Shown: positions 1 through 8,516 of the stretch, piece by piece
Layout: each line of letters starts with the position of its first letter
Position numbering within the stretch: position 1 is the first letter of the stretch
Origin: an uncultured Alphaproteobacteria bacterium
Lineage (GTDB): Bacteria; Pseudomonadota; Alphaproteobacteria; HIMB59; GCA-002718135
Assembly: GCA_902601455.1 (NCBI GenBank)
Contig: CACKNC010000003.1
Span: 31,505-95,504 of the forward strand
Length of the DNA stretch: 64,000 nucleotides
Direction: 5' to 3'
Notes under the pieces: generated by a model
The model's database searches: none
What the model saw: only the letters and a program-made list of their open reading frames with translations
What the model was told of the DNA's origin: nothing
Made by a program: the position numbers and the translations under genes

Positions 1-735
1 ACACCGGTTTTAGAAAAAATTATTTCTTTATCTCCAGATAAAATAACATTAGCAAAAATAAATATTGATGAAAACCAACAAATAGCAGCTCAATTAAGAA
101 TTCAGTCAATACCAGCTGTATTTGCTTTTAAAGAAAAGCAATTAGTAAATGCGTTTCAAGGTGTAATTCCTGAAACAGAAATAATAAGTTTTTTAGAAAA
201 AGCACTTGGTGGAAAATTAAATAATAATTTTGATGATTTTTATTTAGAAATAGATACGCTTTTGAAAAATCAAAATTTTAATGAAGCACAGAAGAAATTA
301 GAAGATTTTGTTTCAGAGAATTCTGAGGAGATTAAGGGGGTCTGTCTTTATGCCAATTGTTTAATTGAGAACAACCAACATGATAAAGCAAAAGAGCTTA
401 TAGATGCTTTAGATGATGAGTCTCTGAATAACGCTGATGTACAAAAAATTCTTAAAAGGATAAAAATTGTTGATGCTAAAGATACCAACTCTATTGAAAG
501 CCTTAAAGCCAAACTCCACAAATCCCCAAAAGATACGAAATTGGTTTTAAAAATTGCTGATACATATTTTGCAACAAATAGATTTAATGAAGCTTTTGAG
601 ATTTTACTAAGTTATTACCCTGGAAATGAAAAATTAATTAAAGAAAAGTTACTAACTTTTTTTGATGTTCTGGGCTTTGGCCATGAATCAGTTATCCTTT
701 ATAGAAAAAAACTATCAAGTATTATGTTCTCGTAA
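1..735 (+). CDS. cnoX: CnoX/YbbN-like thioredoxin-TPR co-chaperone (5' end cut by window)
   Basis: The reading frame is open from the first base to the stop at 733-735, so the gene starts upstream of the window. The first ~75 residues are the C-terminal half of a thioredoxin fold, including the cis-proline loop RIQSIPAVFAF. They are followed by a helical TPR-like region (KAKELIDALDDE, NEAQKKLEDF) and a YbbN-type C-terminal domain. The family is a thioredoxin-like holdase/co-chaperone that usually lacks strong reductase activity; the CXXC region is outside the window and cannot be judged. A TTG at 262 would only give a truncated protein. The stop codon overlaps the next start (TAATG), so the two genes are translationally coupled, the usual alphaproteobacterial pairing with a LON-domain gene. 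Confidence 0.85.
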   Translation, partial: TPVLEKIISLSPDKITLAKINIDENQQIAAQLRIQSIPAVFAFKEKQLVNAFQGVIPETEIISFLEKALGGKLNNNFDDFYLEIDTLLKNQNFNEAQKKLEDFVSENSEEIKGVCLYANCLIENNQHDKAKELIDALDDESLNNADVQKILKRIKIVDAKDTNSIESLKAKLHKSPKDTKLVLKIADTYFATNRFNEAFEILLSYYPGNEKLIKEKLLTFFDVLGFGHESVILYRKKLSSIMFS

Positions 736-1325
736 TGAATATTCCTATTTTTCCACTAAATGGAGCTATTTTATTTCCAGGCACTAATCTACCACTAAAT
801 ATTTTTGAAAACAGGTATATTGATATGGTAGATTATGCACTTTCTAATAATCGTATAATAGGAATGATACAAACAAAAGAAAATGATAATTTTTATAAAA
901 CTGGATGTATGGGAAAAATTACAAGCTTTACTGAAACTGAGGATGGAAGATATCAAATTAATTTGCAGGGAACAAATCGTTTTTTTTTAAAAAAAATAAT
1001 AAAAAATAAATATAAATTTATTACAATTGATGCAGAGTCTTTAGAGACAATAAATGATCTTGAAAATGACCCTAACGAAAGTAAAAATTTATTAAATTTG
1101 TTTACTAAATTTTTAAAAAATAAAAAAATAAGTTTTGACACTTCTGGTTTTCAAGATTTAGACACATCAAGTCTCGCTAAAATTATATGTGTTATCTCAC
1201 CATTAGATTATTTAACAAAACAAATGTTTTTGGAATTTAAAAGCTCTAAAGATCTTTGTAAAAATCTTTTAGTGGCATTAGAGATAGAAATTCAAAACTT
1301 AGAGAAAAACTATAAAATTAATTAA
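735..1325 (+). CDS. LON N-terminal substrate-binding domain protein
   Basis: This 196-residue protein consists of a LON substrate-binding (PUA-like) domain only. It begins with the characteristic IPIFPLNGAILFPGTNLPLNIFE and continues with RYIDMVDYAL and the IGMIQ strand. There is no AAA+ or Ser-Lys protease module, so it is not Lon protease. In Alphaproteobacteria such stand-alone LON-domain proteins commonly follow the YbbN/CnoX gene, as here with a one-base overlap, and may bind unfolded polypeptides. Its exact biochemical role is unknown. A Trm112-like gene that often follows in other genomes is absent; the 3' end instead meets the convergent ubiH-type gene with a four-base overlap. Confidence 0.85.
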   Translation: MNIPIFPLNGAILFPGTNLPLNIFENRYIDMVDYALSNNRIIGMIQTKENDNFYKTGCMGKITSFTETEDGRYQINLQGTNRFFLKKIIKNKYKFITIDAESLETINDLENDPNESKNLLNLFTKFLKNKKISFDTSGFQDLDTSSLAKIICVISPLDYLTKQMFLEFKSSKDLCKNLLVALEIEIQNLEKNYKIN

Positions 1326-2503
1326 AACCCCATAGCGTAGTTTGCAATTTTATTTTTTAAAAATTTATTATTTTCAATCAAGCTAAAGCCGACATTACTT
1401 AAAAACCTATATGGTTTATTCCTAATTTTAAAACCGTAATTAAGTTTATCTGTGATTTGATATAACTGAAAAGCATTTTTATATGATAAAGAATTATATC
1501 TTTTACAAAAACTATTATCACCAATATCTTTTTTATTAAGAATATACTCAGCACAAATGAAATTTAAATTTTTTATATCTTTAACACCAAGATTCCAGCC
1601 TTGGCCAGCAATGGGATGAATAGAATGAGCTGAGTCTCCTAAATATATAAGCCTGTTATTATAAAATTTATCATTTATGTGAGCAGAAAGAGGGAATTTT
1701 TGTTTTGTGATTATTTTACTTATTGCACCAGTAATTTTACCAACCTTTTCAGTGAGTATATGTTTTAAGAATTCATCATTACTCTCTATCATTTTAGTTG
1801 CAAACATATCAGAGCTTGACCAAATTATAGAACTTCTAAATAATTTATTTATAGATTTAGTTGGAAGTATTGCTAATGGCCCAGTGTTGTAAAAAATTTC
1901 GTAAGCAGTATTTCTCAAACTGTTTTCGTGCAAAAAATTTATGACCATAGCACTATCTGAGTAATTTTTTTTGAAAATTTTATTTCCTGCAATTTTTCTT
2001 ATTGCACTATTTTTTCCATCAGCAGCTATAATTAATTTTGATTTTAGTAAAAAGTTTTTAAGATAAATACTTGATTGATTAGTATTTGTTTCAATTTTTT
2101 TCAATTCAGACCCAAACAAAAACTTAACGTTTTTTTTATTTTTTAATTTGTTAAAAATTAAGTTTGAAAACTTTGAATTTTCAATCACATAACCTAATTT
2201 TTTTTCAATATCACTATTTTCAAATAAGATTTTGTTTGATGAATTTCTATCAAAAACCATAATTTCTTTTATTGGTTCAATATATTCTTTTAAATTATCC
2301 CACAAAGATAGGTTATCCAAAAATTGTTTTGAGCCTTCTGAAACAGCAACTGTTCTGGTGTCAGCTCTGTTTGTCTTAAATATTGTGGAATTTCTTCTCT
2401 CAACAACTATGATATTATATTTTAACAAAGAAAGACAATGTGCTGTTAAAAGGCCTATGAGACCGGCTCCCACGATTACTATATCAACCTTTAATTCTTT
2501 CAT
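1322..2503 (-). CDS. UbiH/UbiF/Coq6-family FAD-dependent hydroxylase
   Basis: This is a 393-residue flavoprotein monooxygenase of ubiquinone biosynthesis, which hydroxylates the aromatic ring of a polyprenyl-phenol intermediate. The N-terminal Rossmann motif VIVGAGLIG (residues ~9-17) binds ADP of FAD. The DG motif is AADGKNSAIRKIAG in mid-protein, and YLGDSAHSIHPIAGQGWNLG near residue 290 is the second FAD/ribityl motif of the family. Length matches the family (~390-410). Which ring position is hydroxylated (UbiH, UbiF, UbiI or broad UbiL/UbiM) cannot be decided from sequence alone, so no gene symbol is given. It is transcribed divergently from ftsK across a 53-bp gap. Confidence 0.88.
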   Translation of the reverse strand: MKELKVDIVIVGAGLIGLLTAHCLSLLKYNIIVVERRNSTIFKTNRADTRTVAVSEGSKQFLDNLSLWDNLKEYIEPIKEIMVFDRNSSNKILFENSDIEKKLGYVIENSKFSNLIFNKLKNKKNVKFLFGSELKKIETNTNQSSIYLKNFLLKSKLIIAADGKNSAIRKIAGNKIFKKNYSDSAMVINFLHENSLRNTAYEIFYNTGPLAILPTKSINKLFRSSIIWSSSDMFATKMIESNDEFLKHILTEKVGKITGAISKIITKQKFPLSAHINDKFYNNRLIYLGDSAHSIHPIAGQGWNLGVKDIKNLNFICAEYILNKKDIGDNSFCKRYNSLSYKNAFQLYQITDKLNYGFKIRNKPYRFLSNVGFSLIENNKFLKNKIANYAMGF

Positions 2504-2556
2504 AATTTTCTTCGAATTACCTTATTCTAAATGTATTACAAAACATAATATTAATT

Positions 2557-4791
2557 ATGTTTAACTACGGCAGTTTCAAATTATTTCTAATAAAGATCAT
2601 TACCGGGTCTATATTAATGACTTTTTCAATCTTTTTATTGGTCAGTCTATTTACCTACAGCCCAGCAGATCCAGGATTTGGTAAACTGGTTTCGTATACT
2701 GAAATATCAAATTTTTTTGGTTTTTTTGGAGCTATAATTTCAAGTTTTTTCATTTTATTATTTGGAAGTCTGTCCTTTATTATACCTGCCTACATACTTG
2801 TTGTGAGTTTTTTTTTGATGACAGGTATTAAGAATAATTTAATACTTTTGAAATTAGTATTAATTGTTTTTTCAATCATAATAATAAATTTTTCCATATT
2901 AATAAAAGATTTTAATTTTCTTGAAACAGGTTTCATTGCTCAATTTTTTTTAGACGTATTTGTCAAAATTTTTCCAAACTTTATTGATTTTTATTTATAT
3001 AAAAATGTAGCAGTTATTATTTTATTTTTTACTGCTTTTGTTTCAATTTTAATGTGTTTTTCTGTTAGAATTAATTTTATAAAAAAAACCCTAACTAGTT
3101 TTCTTAAAATAACTTCTTTTGTTATTTTAAAACCAATTAATTATTTAAAATCCTTTAAATCAAAAGAAAACAAAACTAAAGTAAGAAAAGTTAAGATAAA
3201 AAATGAACCAACTATCAATAAAAGAACAAAACTTTTTAAAAAAGATAATGACTATACTAATGATAAAATTGGATTGGATGATGTTGAAAACGATCTAGTG
3301 TTTAAATTACCCGACTCAAGTTTTTTATTAAAATCTAAAACAAAAAAATCACAAAAGAAAGAAGTTGAAATAAATAATAAAATTTATGCTGAAAAACTAA
3401 AAAAAGTTTTAAGTGAATATGGGGTTGAGGGGGAAGTAACAGGTTTTAGAACTGGCCCAATAGTAACCTTGTATGAATTTGTGCCTAACGCTGGAATTAA
3501 AGCAAGCAAAATTATTGGTCTTTCTGATGATATAGCTAGAGCAATGTCATCAGTATCTGCGCGAATTTCCTCTCAACCTGGAAAAACTAGTCTTGGTATT
3601 GAAATACCAAACCTTCAAAGAGAGAATGTAATGTTTGGGGACCTAATAGAAAATCATAGATTTGAAACATTAAATAAATCTCTTACACTTGCACTTGGAA
3701 AAGATATATCTGGCCAAGAAGTTTATGCTGATTTAGAAAAAATGCCCCATTTGCTAATAGCAGGTACAACTGGTTCAGGAAAATCGGTTGGAATTAATAC
3801 GATTATAATGAGTATTTTGTATAGATTTAAGCCTGATGAATGTAAGCTAATACTTATTGATCCCAAAATGCTTGAACTAAGCATATACGAAGACATACCT
3901 CATCTTTTAACACCCGTGGTAACCAACCCAAACAAAGCCGTCTTTGCACTTAAGTGGGTAGTAAGAGAGATGGAAAATAGATATAAATTAATGAGCTCGC
4001 TAAATGTAAAAAATATAAATTCTTACAATGAAAAATCAAAAAAAATACTATCCTCTGGAAAAAAACATTTTAGAGAAGTTCAGACAGGTATTGATAGCGA
4101 TACAAAAAAACCAATAATTGAAAAAAGAGAAATACCTCTTGAAAAAATGCCATTTATAGTTGTTGTTATAGATGAAATGGCAGATCTAATGATGGTTGCA
4201 GGAAAAGAAGTGGAAAATTTAGTACAAAGACTGGCACAAATGGCAAGAGCTTCCGGTATACATTTAGTAACTGCCACTCAAAGACCTAGTGTGGATGTAA
4301 TTACTGGAACAATAAAAGCAAATTTTCCCAGCAGGCTTAGTTATAAGGTTGCAAGTAAGTTTGATAGCAGAACAATATTAAATGAAATGGGAGCAGAACA
4401 ACTACTTGGGAGTGGAGATATGTTATTCTTGGAAAATGGATCAAGCCTTAAAAGGCTTCATGGTGGCTATATCTCTGAAGCTGAAATAGAAAACATTGTA
4501 AATCATATAAAAAACCAAGCAAGATTTGATCCAAGAAAAGAAATCTCAATTGAAGACCAGTCTGAAGAAAGCTCAATGGCTTTCAAGTTTGATGATGGCG
4601 GGGTTGATGCGCTTTATACTAAAGCTATAGATATTGTAATAGAACAACAAAAAGTGTCAACGAGCTATATTCAGAGATATTTACAAATAGGTTATAATAG
4701 GGCTGCTCGGATTGTAGAAAAAATGGAAGAAGAAGGAATAATAACTGAGGCAAATAATGCAGGCAAAAGACAAGTTCTTAGAAAAAACTAA
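2557..4791 (+). CDS. ftsK: DNA translocase FtsK
   Basis: This 744-residue septal DNA translocase couples chromosome dimer resolution and segregation to division. The first ~170 residues contain four or so hydrophobic segments (membrane anchor), followed by a short Lys-rich linker. The motor follows: Walker A AGTTGSGKSVG at ~residue 402, Walker B FIVVVIDEMADLMMV near ~530, and the motif LVTATQRPSVDVITG. The C-terminal ~65 residues (VSTSYIQRYLQIGYNRAARIVEKMEEEGII) form the winged-helix gamma domain that reads KOPS-type polarity sequences. The short linker is typical of compact alphaproteobacterial FtsK. The lolA-like gene starts inside its 3' end, as in many Alphaproteobacteria where lolA follows ftsK. 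Confidence 0.96.
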   Translation: MFNYGSFKLFLIKIITGSILMTFSIFLLVSLFTYSPADPGFGKLVSYTEISNFFGFFGAIISSFFILLFGSLSFIIPAYILVVSFFLMTGIKNNLILLKLVLIVFSIIIINFSILIKDFNFLETGFIAQFFLDVFVKIFPNFIDFYLYKNVAVIILFFTAFVSILMCFSVRINFIKKTLTSFLKITSFVILKPINYLKSFKSKENKTKVRKVKIKNEPTINKRTKLFKKDNDYTNDKIGLDDVENDLVFKLPDSSFLLKSKTKKSQKKEVEINNKIYAEKLKKVLSEYGVEGEVTGFRTGPIVTLYEFVPNAGIKASKIIGLSDDIARAMSSVSARISSQPGKTSLGIEIPNLQRENVMFGDLIENHRFETLNKSLTLALGKDISGQEVYADLEKMPHLLIAGTTGSGKSVGINTIIMSILYRFKPDECKLILIDPKMLELSIYEDIPHLLTPVVTNPNKAVFALKWVVREMENRYKLMSSLNVKNINSYNEKSKKILSSGKKHFREVQTGIDSDTKKPIIEKREIPLEKMPFIVVVIDEMADLMMVAGKEVENLVQRLAQMARASGIHLVTATQRPSVDVITGTIKANFPSRLSYKVASKFDSRTILNEMGAEQLLGSGDMLFLENGSSLKRLHGGYISEAEIENIVNHIKNQARFDPRKEISIEDQSEESSMAFKFDDGGVDALYTKAIDIVIEQQKVSTSYIQRYLQIGYNRAARIVEKMEEEGIITEANNAGKRQVLRKN

Positions 4792-5347
4792 TTTTTTTTG
4801 TTTGGTTTTTTTAACCTTCATTAGCTTTGAAATATTTGCGAGTGAAATAAAGGATGAATTAAAAAAACACAGTGAAGAACTTAAAAATCTTTCAGTAAAT
4901 TTTATACAAAGTGATGGGTTATCAATAGAAGAGGGGATTATACATATTGGTGGTGAAAGGCTTAAGGTTGACTACCTGGTACCAAATAATATTTCAATTA
5001 CAATGTCAGAGAAAAAAGGAATGTACGTAAACCACCAGTTAAGAGAGGTGCAATTTTTTAACACCAAAAGAAGTTTTGTTAAGATCTTTCTCTCTCTTTT
5101 TTTAGAAAAAGATTATTATGAAAATGCAAATATTGCCATAAAAGAAAACACTGTTGAGGCTACAAAGGTTTTCATAATTGATGACAAAAAACATATTATT
5201 AATTTGTTGTATGAATTCAAGCCGTTAAAATTGAAAAAAATAAAAGTACATTTTGATGGGGGTATTTTTGAAATAGCATTTTTTAACTATCAAAAAAATA
5301 AAGAATTTACGAAAAATTTTTTCACGTTAATAAGCCCATACCTTTAA
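4757..5347 (+). CDS. lolA: LolA-like periplasmic outer-membrane lipoprotein carrier
   Basis: This 196-residue protein has an N-terminal hydrophobic signal sequence ending near FEIFAS|EIKDE. The body resembles LolA, which ferries lipoproteins from LolCDE to the outer membrane: an early helix HSEELKNLSVNFIQ, then alternating beta strands (GIIHIGGERLKVDYLVPNN, IKVHFDGGIFEIAF). Similarity is low and rests partly on position, since lolA follows ftsK in many Alphaproteobacteria. The ATG at 4757 gives a 35-base overlap with ftsK; an in-frame TTG at 4802 would shorten the n-region. No lolB partner is visible nearby. Confidence 0.7.
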   Translation: MQAKDKFLEKTNFFCLVFLTFISFEIFASEIKDELKKHSEELKNLSVNFIQSDGLSIEEGIIHIGGERLKVDYLVPNNISITMSEKKGMYVNHQLREVQFFNTKRSFVKIFLSLFLEKDYYENANIAIKENTVEATKVFIIDDKKHIINLLYEFKPLKLKKIKVHFDGGIFEIAFFNYQKNKEFTKNFFTLISPYL

Positions 5348-5964
5348 AAAGGAAATTCTAGAAAAAAAATATTTTCTTTTGAAGATATTCTTACATTACT
5401 CTCTATTTGATAAAGTTTTTTTCTTATTCGTGTAAGGTGACTTTCAATAGTTTTTGTTTCAGTTTCTTTATTAAGATTTAAAATTGTTTCTAAGAAATAA
5501 TCTCTATCTATTTTTTTATTGTTAATTAACTCTAAGATTATTTTATTTTCAATATGGGTTAGGTTGCAATATTTATTATTTTTTTTATTAATAATCTTTT
5601 CTTCAACAAGTTGAAAATCATTAAAATTAATTGTTTTTTTATTAAAAAAACCTTCGGCTAAATTTTTCAAACGATTTATTTTTATTGGAATAGGGACAAA
5701 TTTTACATTTTCATTTTGAGAAATGTTGTTTGGTTTATTGAATTGTTTATCTAAACAAACATACATGATGTGATTGGTGTTATTTTCACTTTCAAAGACA
5801 AAGTTGGGAGGTTTTTTTTTAGTAATTATTAATAGGTTTTCATATGTAAATTTATTGATGTTTGAACTTTTCAAATCTAAATTTAGAATTCTAAAGTTTA
5901 CAAAAAGCTCTTCTATTAAATTTATTTTTAAAAAATCAGTATAAACAAAGATTAAGTTTTTCAA
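5344..5964 (-). CDS. Degenerate response-regulator-like protein with winged-helix C-terminus
   Basis: This is a 206-residue protein. The C-terminal ~75 residues (LTHIENKIILELINN ... TIESHLTRIRKKL ... SSKENIFFLEFPF) read like an OmpR/PhoB winged helix: recognition-helix pattern ESHLTRIRKKL and a terminal beta-hairpin ending in a hydrophobic wing. The N-terminal ~120 residues are receiver-sized but I see no conserved phospho-Asp, acidic pair or Lys, so it probably does not work as a normal two-component receiver. It overlaps the yggS-type gene by four bases and so is likely co-transcribed. It could be an orphan DNA-binding regulator; the target is unknown. Confidence 0.6.
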   Translation of the reverse strand: MKNLIFVYTDFLKINLIEELFVNFRILNLDLKSSNINKFTYENLLIITKKKPPNFVFESENNTNHIMYVCLDKQFNKPNNISQNENVKFVPIPIKINRLKNLAEGFFNKKTINFNDFQLVEEKIINKKNNKYCNLTHIENKIILELINNKKIDRDYFLETILNLNKETETKTIESHLTRIRKKLYQIESNVRISSKENIFFLEFPF

Positions 5965-6599
5965 TTTCTTTTACCAAACAACATAGTTCCAATTCTAACA
6001 TAGCTTGGATTAAATTCTAATGCATCTAAATAATCACCGCTCATTCCTATGCTTAGCTCTTTAAGACCGTTTTGTTTTAACATTTCACTTAATTGGTAAA
6101 AGTGTTTTTTAGGGCTCTCGTTAATCGGCGGTATGCACATTAATCCTACTATATTAGGAATGTTATGACTGGCACATTTTTCTAGAAAGTCTCCGAGCAT
6201 CTCTGGGTGCACACCACTTTTAGACTCTTCCTTCCCTATATTTACCTGAACAAAAAAAGATTTATTTTTTATAATATCAGGATATTTGGAAAATTCTTTT
6301 AAAAGACTGTCTCTATCGAGTGTGTGAAAAACACTAAATATCCTTAGAGCTTTTTTAACTTTATTGGTTTGAAGTGGCCCAGTTAAATGAAGTTTAATGG
6401 ATTTGTTGTTTTTTAATATATTTTCAAACTTATTTTCAGCTTCTTGAACCCTGTTTTCTCCAAAAATCCTTATTTTATGGGAAATTGCTATGTTTATATC
6501 CTCAAGACTTTGATTTTTTGAAACAGCTATAATTTTTGTTCTAAGCTTGTTTTTTTCAATAATTTCTTCGATTTTTTGATATTTATCAATATTAAACAT
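5961..6599 (-). CDS. YggS/PLPBP-family pyridoxal-phosphate homeostasis protein
   Basis: This 212-residue single-domain alanine-racemase-like barrel binds PLP and buffers vitamin B6 and amino-acid pools. Visible motifs are IIAVSKNQ with the PLP-binding lysine (~residue 28), FGENRVQEAENKF, LHLTGPLQTNKVKKAL, VQVNIGKEESKSGV, and the C-terminal ELSIGMSGDYLDALEF...VRIGTMLFGKRN phosphate-binding signature. Family length is ~220-235, so this is compact. It is the promoter-proximal gene of a two-gene unit with the winged-helix gene and faces the porin gene across a 152-bp intergenic region that contains inverted repeats. Confidence 0.93.
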   Translation of the reverse strand: MFNIDKYQKIEEIIEKNKLRTKIIAVSKNQSLEDINIAISHKIRIFGENRVQEAENKFENILKNNKSIKLHLTGPLQTNKVKKALRIFSVFHTLDRDSLLKEFSKYPDIIKNKSFFVQVNIGKEESKSGVHPEMLGDFLEKCASHNIPNIVGLMCIPPINESPKKHFYQLSEMLKQNGLKELSIGMSGDYLDALEFNPSYVRIGTMLFGKRN

Positions 6600-6607
6600 A
6601 CTAATTT

Positions 6608-6623
6608 GTTGTATATTTACAAC
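6608..6623. promoter_or_regulatory. Inverted repeat GTTGTA-N4-TACAAC next to the yggS-type start
   Basis: GTTGTA and TACAAC are separated by four bases, and the flanking T/A extends each arm to seven. The element begins only 9 bases from the minus-strand start codon of the PLP-protein gene. Its position and symmetry suit an operator, but no known regulator motif is recognised. Confidence 0.3.
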
Positions 6624-6717
6624 AGCTTATTATAAAAATAAGAAATTTATAAGCTTTTTTTGTAATTAATGCAATTTTTCAATAATTAGAACTTCGATAA
6701 AAGACAAACTTTTATCA

Positions 6718-6735
6718 TTAATGAATATTCATTAA
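6718..6735. promoter_or_regulatory. Perfect 18-bp palindrome in the porin leader
   Basis: TTAATGAATATTCATTAA reads the same on both strands. It lies directly upstream of the strong Shine-Dalgarno AAGGAG (6742-6746) and ATG (6752) of the porin gene. It could be an operator for a dimeric regulator or an mRNA hairpin just ahead of the ribosome site. The regulator is unknown. Confidence 0.4.
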
Positions 6736-6751
6736 CTCAAAAGGAGTAATT

Positions 6752-7816
6752 ATGAAAAAAGAACTATTAATGGCTTCTGCTCTTGTATCAACTCTTGGTG
6801 TAGCTTCTGTTGCACAAGCGGTTACTGCTACAATGAGTGGTAGTTTAAAAATTGGTGCTGAGTTTGAAAGCGCTGATGACACTACTACTGATACTAATAA
6901 CGTTAAAGATCAGTCAAACTTCTCAGTTTCTCTAAGTGAAACTACTGATGGTGGTACTACAATTTCTTCAAGCTTTATGCTTACTAATGAAGGTGGTAGT
7001 GCTCCTGATGATGATAATGCTATCAAGCTTACATTCTCAGATGGATCAGCTTTAGAATTATTAAATGCTGGTAACGCGTCTTCAACTCACGCTGTTTCTG
7101 TACCTGGTGCAAGTGGTGAGCAAGGTGTTGGTGGAACTACTACTAACAACGCTCCAACTGGTGTTGACTTTGGTGCTGGTTCAACTGCTCTAGGTGTAGA
7201 GTGGCATTCTGCTGCTGACTTCATGGCTGATGGCCTTAAAGTTTCAGCTTCTTACAGTACTGACAACGGTGCTGCTAAAACTGCTACTGCTAAACTAGAT
7301 AGCGCATGGGGTGTTGGTGCAACTTATGTAACTTCTGCTGGTGATACAGCACTTACTATTGGTGGTGGTCTTTCTGGATCTGAAGTTAAAATGACTGGTA
7401 CTCAACTATCTAATGCTAAAGAAGGTTTCCATGTTGGTGTTTCTGCAGTAACTGGTGACTTAACTGTTGGTATTGGTTTTGGTGATGGTGACAGCTTTGA
7501 TGATGATGGTGCTGGTACTACAAACACTCCAACAGAAATTGATGGTAGTGTTGTAAAAGCTGGTATTAAATATGTAACTGGTGATATCACATTAGCTGTG
7601 GGTACAGTAAATGGTGAAGCAAAAGATAGTGCTACTCCTGGTACTCCAGATACTACAGATGACTCACACGATGCAGCTAGCGCAAGCGTAACTTACGCTG
7701 TAGCTTCAGGTGTATCTGCAGTTGTTGGTTATACTACTGTTGATCAAAACAACGATGGTGTATCTTCAACTGACGGTGGATCAGCTTGGTACATTGGTGC
7801 TAATATGTCATTCTAA
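6752..7816 (+). CDS. Outer-membrane porin (alphaproteobacterial Gram-negative porin type)
   Basis: This 354-residue protein starts with a clear signal peptide (MKKELLMASALVSTLGVASVAQA, cleaved near A22-A23). A mature part rich in Gly, Ser, Thr, Asp and Ala follows, with alternating beta-strand patterns and a C-terminal aromatic strand ending AWYIGANMSF, the terminal Phe being the BAM-recognition signature. Acidic loops (DDTTTDTNN, DDDGAGTTN) suggest a cation-tolerant channel. Codon use is richer in GC and in GGT/GCT/ACT than its neighbours, consistent with high expression. A strong ribosome site precedes it and a good intrinsic terminator follows it, so it is a single-gene unit. Substrate specificity cannot be assigned. 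Confidence 0.85.
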   Translation: MKKELLMASALVSTLGVASVAQAVTATMSGSLKIGAEFESADDTTTDTNNVKDQSNFSVSLSETTDGGTTISSSFMLTNEGGSAPDDDNAIKLTFSDGSALELLNAGNASSTHAVSVPGASGEQGVGGTTTNNAPTGVDFGAGSTALGVEWHSAADFMADGLKVSASYSTDNGAAKTATAKLDSAWGVGATYVTSAGDTALTIGGGLSGSEVKMTGTQLSNAKEGFHVGVSAVTGDLTVGIGFGDGDSFDDDGAGTTNTPTEIDGSVVKAGIKYVTGDITLAVGTVNGEAKDSATPGTPDTTDDSHDAASASVTYAVASGVSAVVGYTTVDQNNDGVSSTDGGSAWYIGANMSF

Positions 7817-7839
7817 TCAAGTATTAGAATTTTTTCCAA

Positions 7840-7870
7840 AACGGCACTTTTTTGAAGTGCCGTTTTTTTT
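7840..7870 (+). terminator. Rho-independent terminator of the porin gene
   Basis: A ten-base stem (AACGGCACTT at 7840-7849 pairing with AAGTGCCGTT at 7855-7864) has a five-base loop. An eight-T tract (7863-7870) overlaps the end of the right arm. It lies 24 bases after the porin stop codon. It is the clearest intrinsic terminator in the window. Confidence 0.92.
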
Positions 7871-7910
7871 ATGTTTTACTTTTCATCATCAATGGAATAA
7901 TTAAAGTTAA

Positions 7911-8510
7911 ATGTTAAAATCTTACTTGTTAATAATTCTCTTTTCCATTTTTATTGTTTCTTGTAACAAAAATCTAAGTGATGACGAAAGAAAAGAGTTG
8001 TGGGATCAAGCACAAACACAGGGTGAAATTATCAGACGTTCAGGGACGCCATTTAACCTAGCAACTGATCCTGAGCTAGCTATGCGTGACGCGGAAAACA
8101 GACTTATCACAGGAGGTGGGTTACTTGGAAATGCGGCTACTTTATCCTGGGGTGGTGACAAAGAAGAAGAACAACAGAATATCACTGGGGTAGGAATGCC
8201 AATTAATCCATATCTATGGAGAGCGACCTTGGAAACTATAAACTTCATGCCTTTATCTTCAACCGATCCTTTTGCAGGAACTATCATTACTGACTGGTAT
8301 ACATCAGAGAACAATATTGGGGAAAGGTGTAAGCTAAATATTTTTATCAATGGTCAAGATTTGAAAACAGGCAACCTAAGAGTTTCATCTTTTTGTCAAA
8401 CACTTAAAAAAAACCAATGGGTAAACATGATTTCAGATGAAGAGAACAATCTTAAATTGGAAAACGCTATATTAAACAAAGCTAAAAAACTTAAATTAGG
8501 TTCTAGTTAA
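7911..8510 (+). CDS. DUF3576-family lipoprotein
   Basis: This 199-residue protein has a lipoprotein signal peptide: hydrophobic stretch LLIILFSIFIV then the lipobox IVSC with Cys18. The mature part contains RDAENRLITGGGLL, GVGMPINPYLWRATLETI and TIITDWYTSENNIGERCKLNIFI, which match the DUF3576 family that sits directly upstream of leuS in Alphaproteobacteria. The function is unknown; an envelope role, perhaps linked to outer-membrane biogenesis because leuS is followed by lptE, is only inference. It ends six bases before the leuS start. Confidence 0.85.
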   Translation: MLKSYLLIILFSIFIVSCNKNLSDDERKELWDQAQTQGEIIRRSGTPFNLATDPELAMRDAENRLITGGGLLGNAATLSWGGDKEEEQQNITGVGMPINPYLWRATLETINFMPLSSTDPFAGTIITDWYTSENNIGERCKLNIFINGQDLKTGNLRVSSFCQTLKKNQWVNMISDEENNLKLENAILNKAKKLKLGSS

Positions 8511-8516
8511 TAAATA

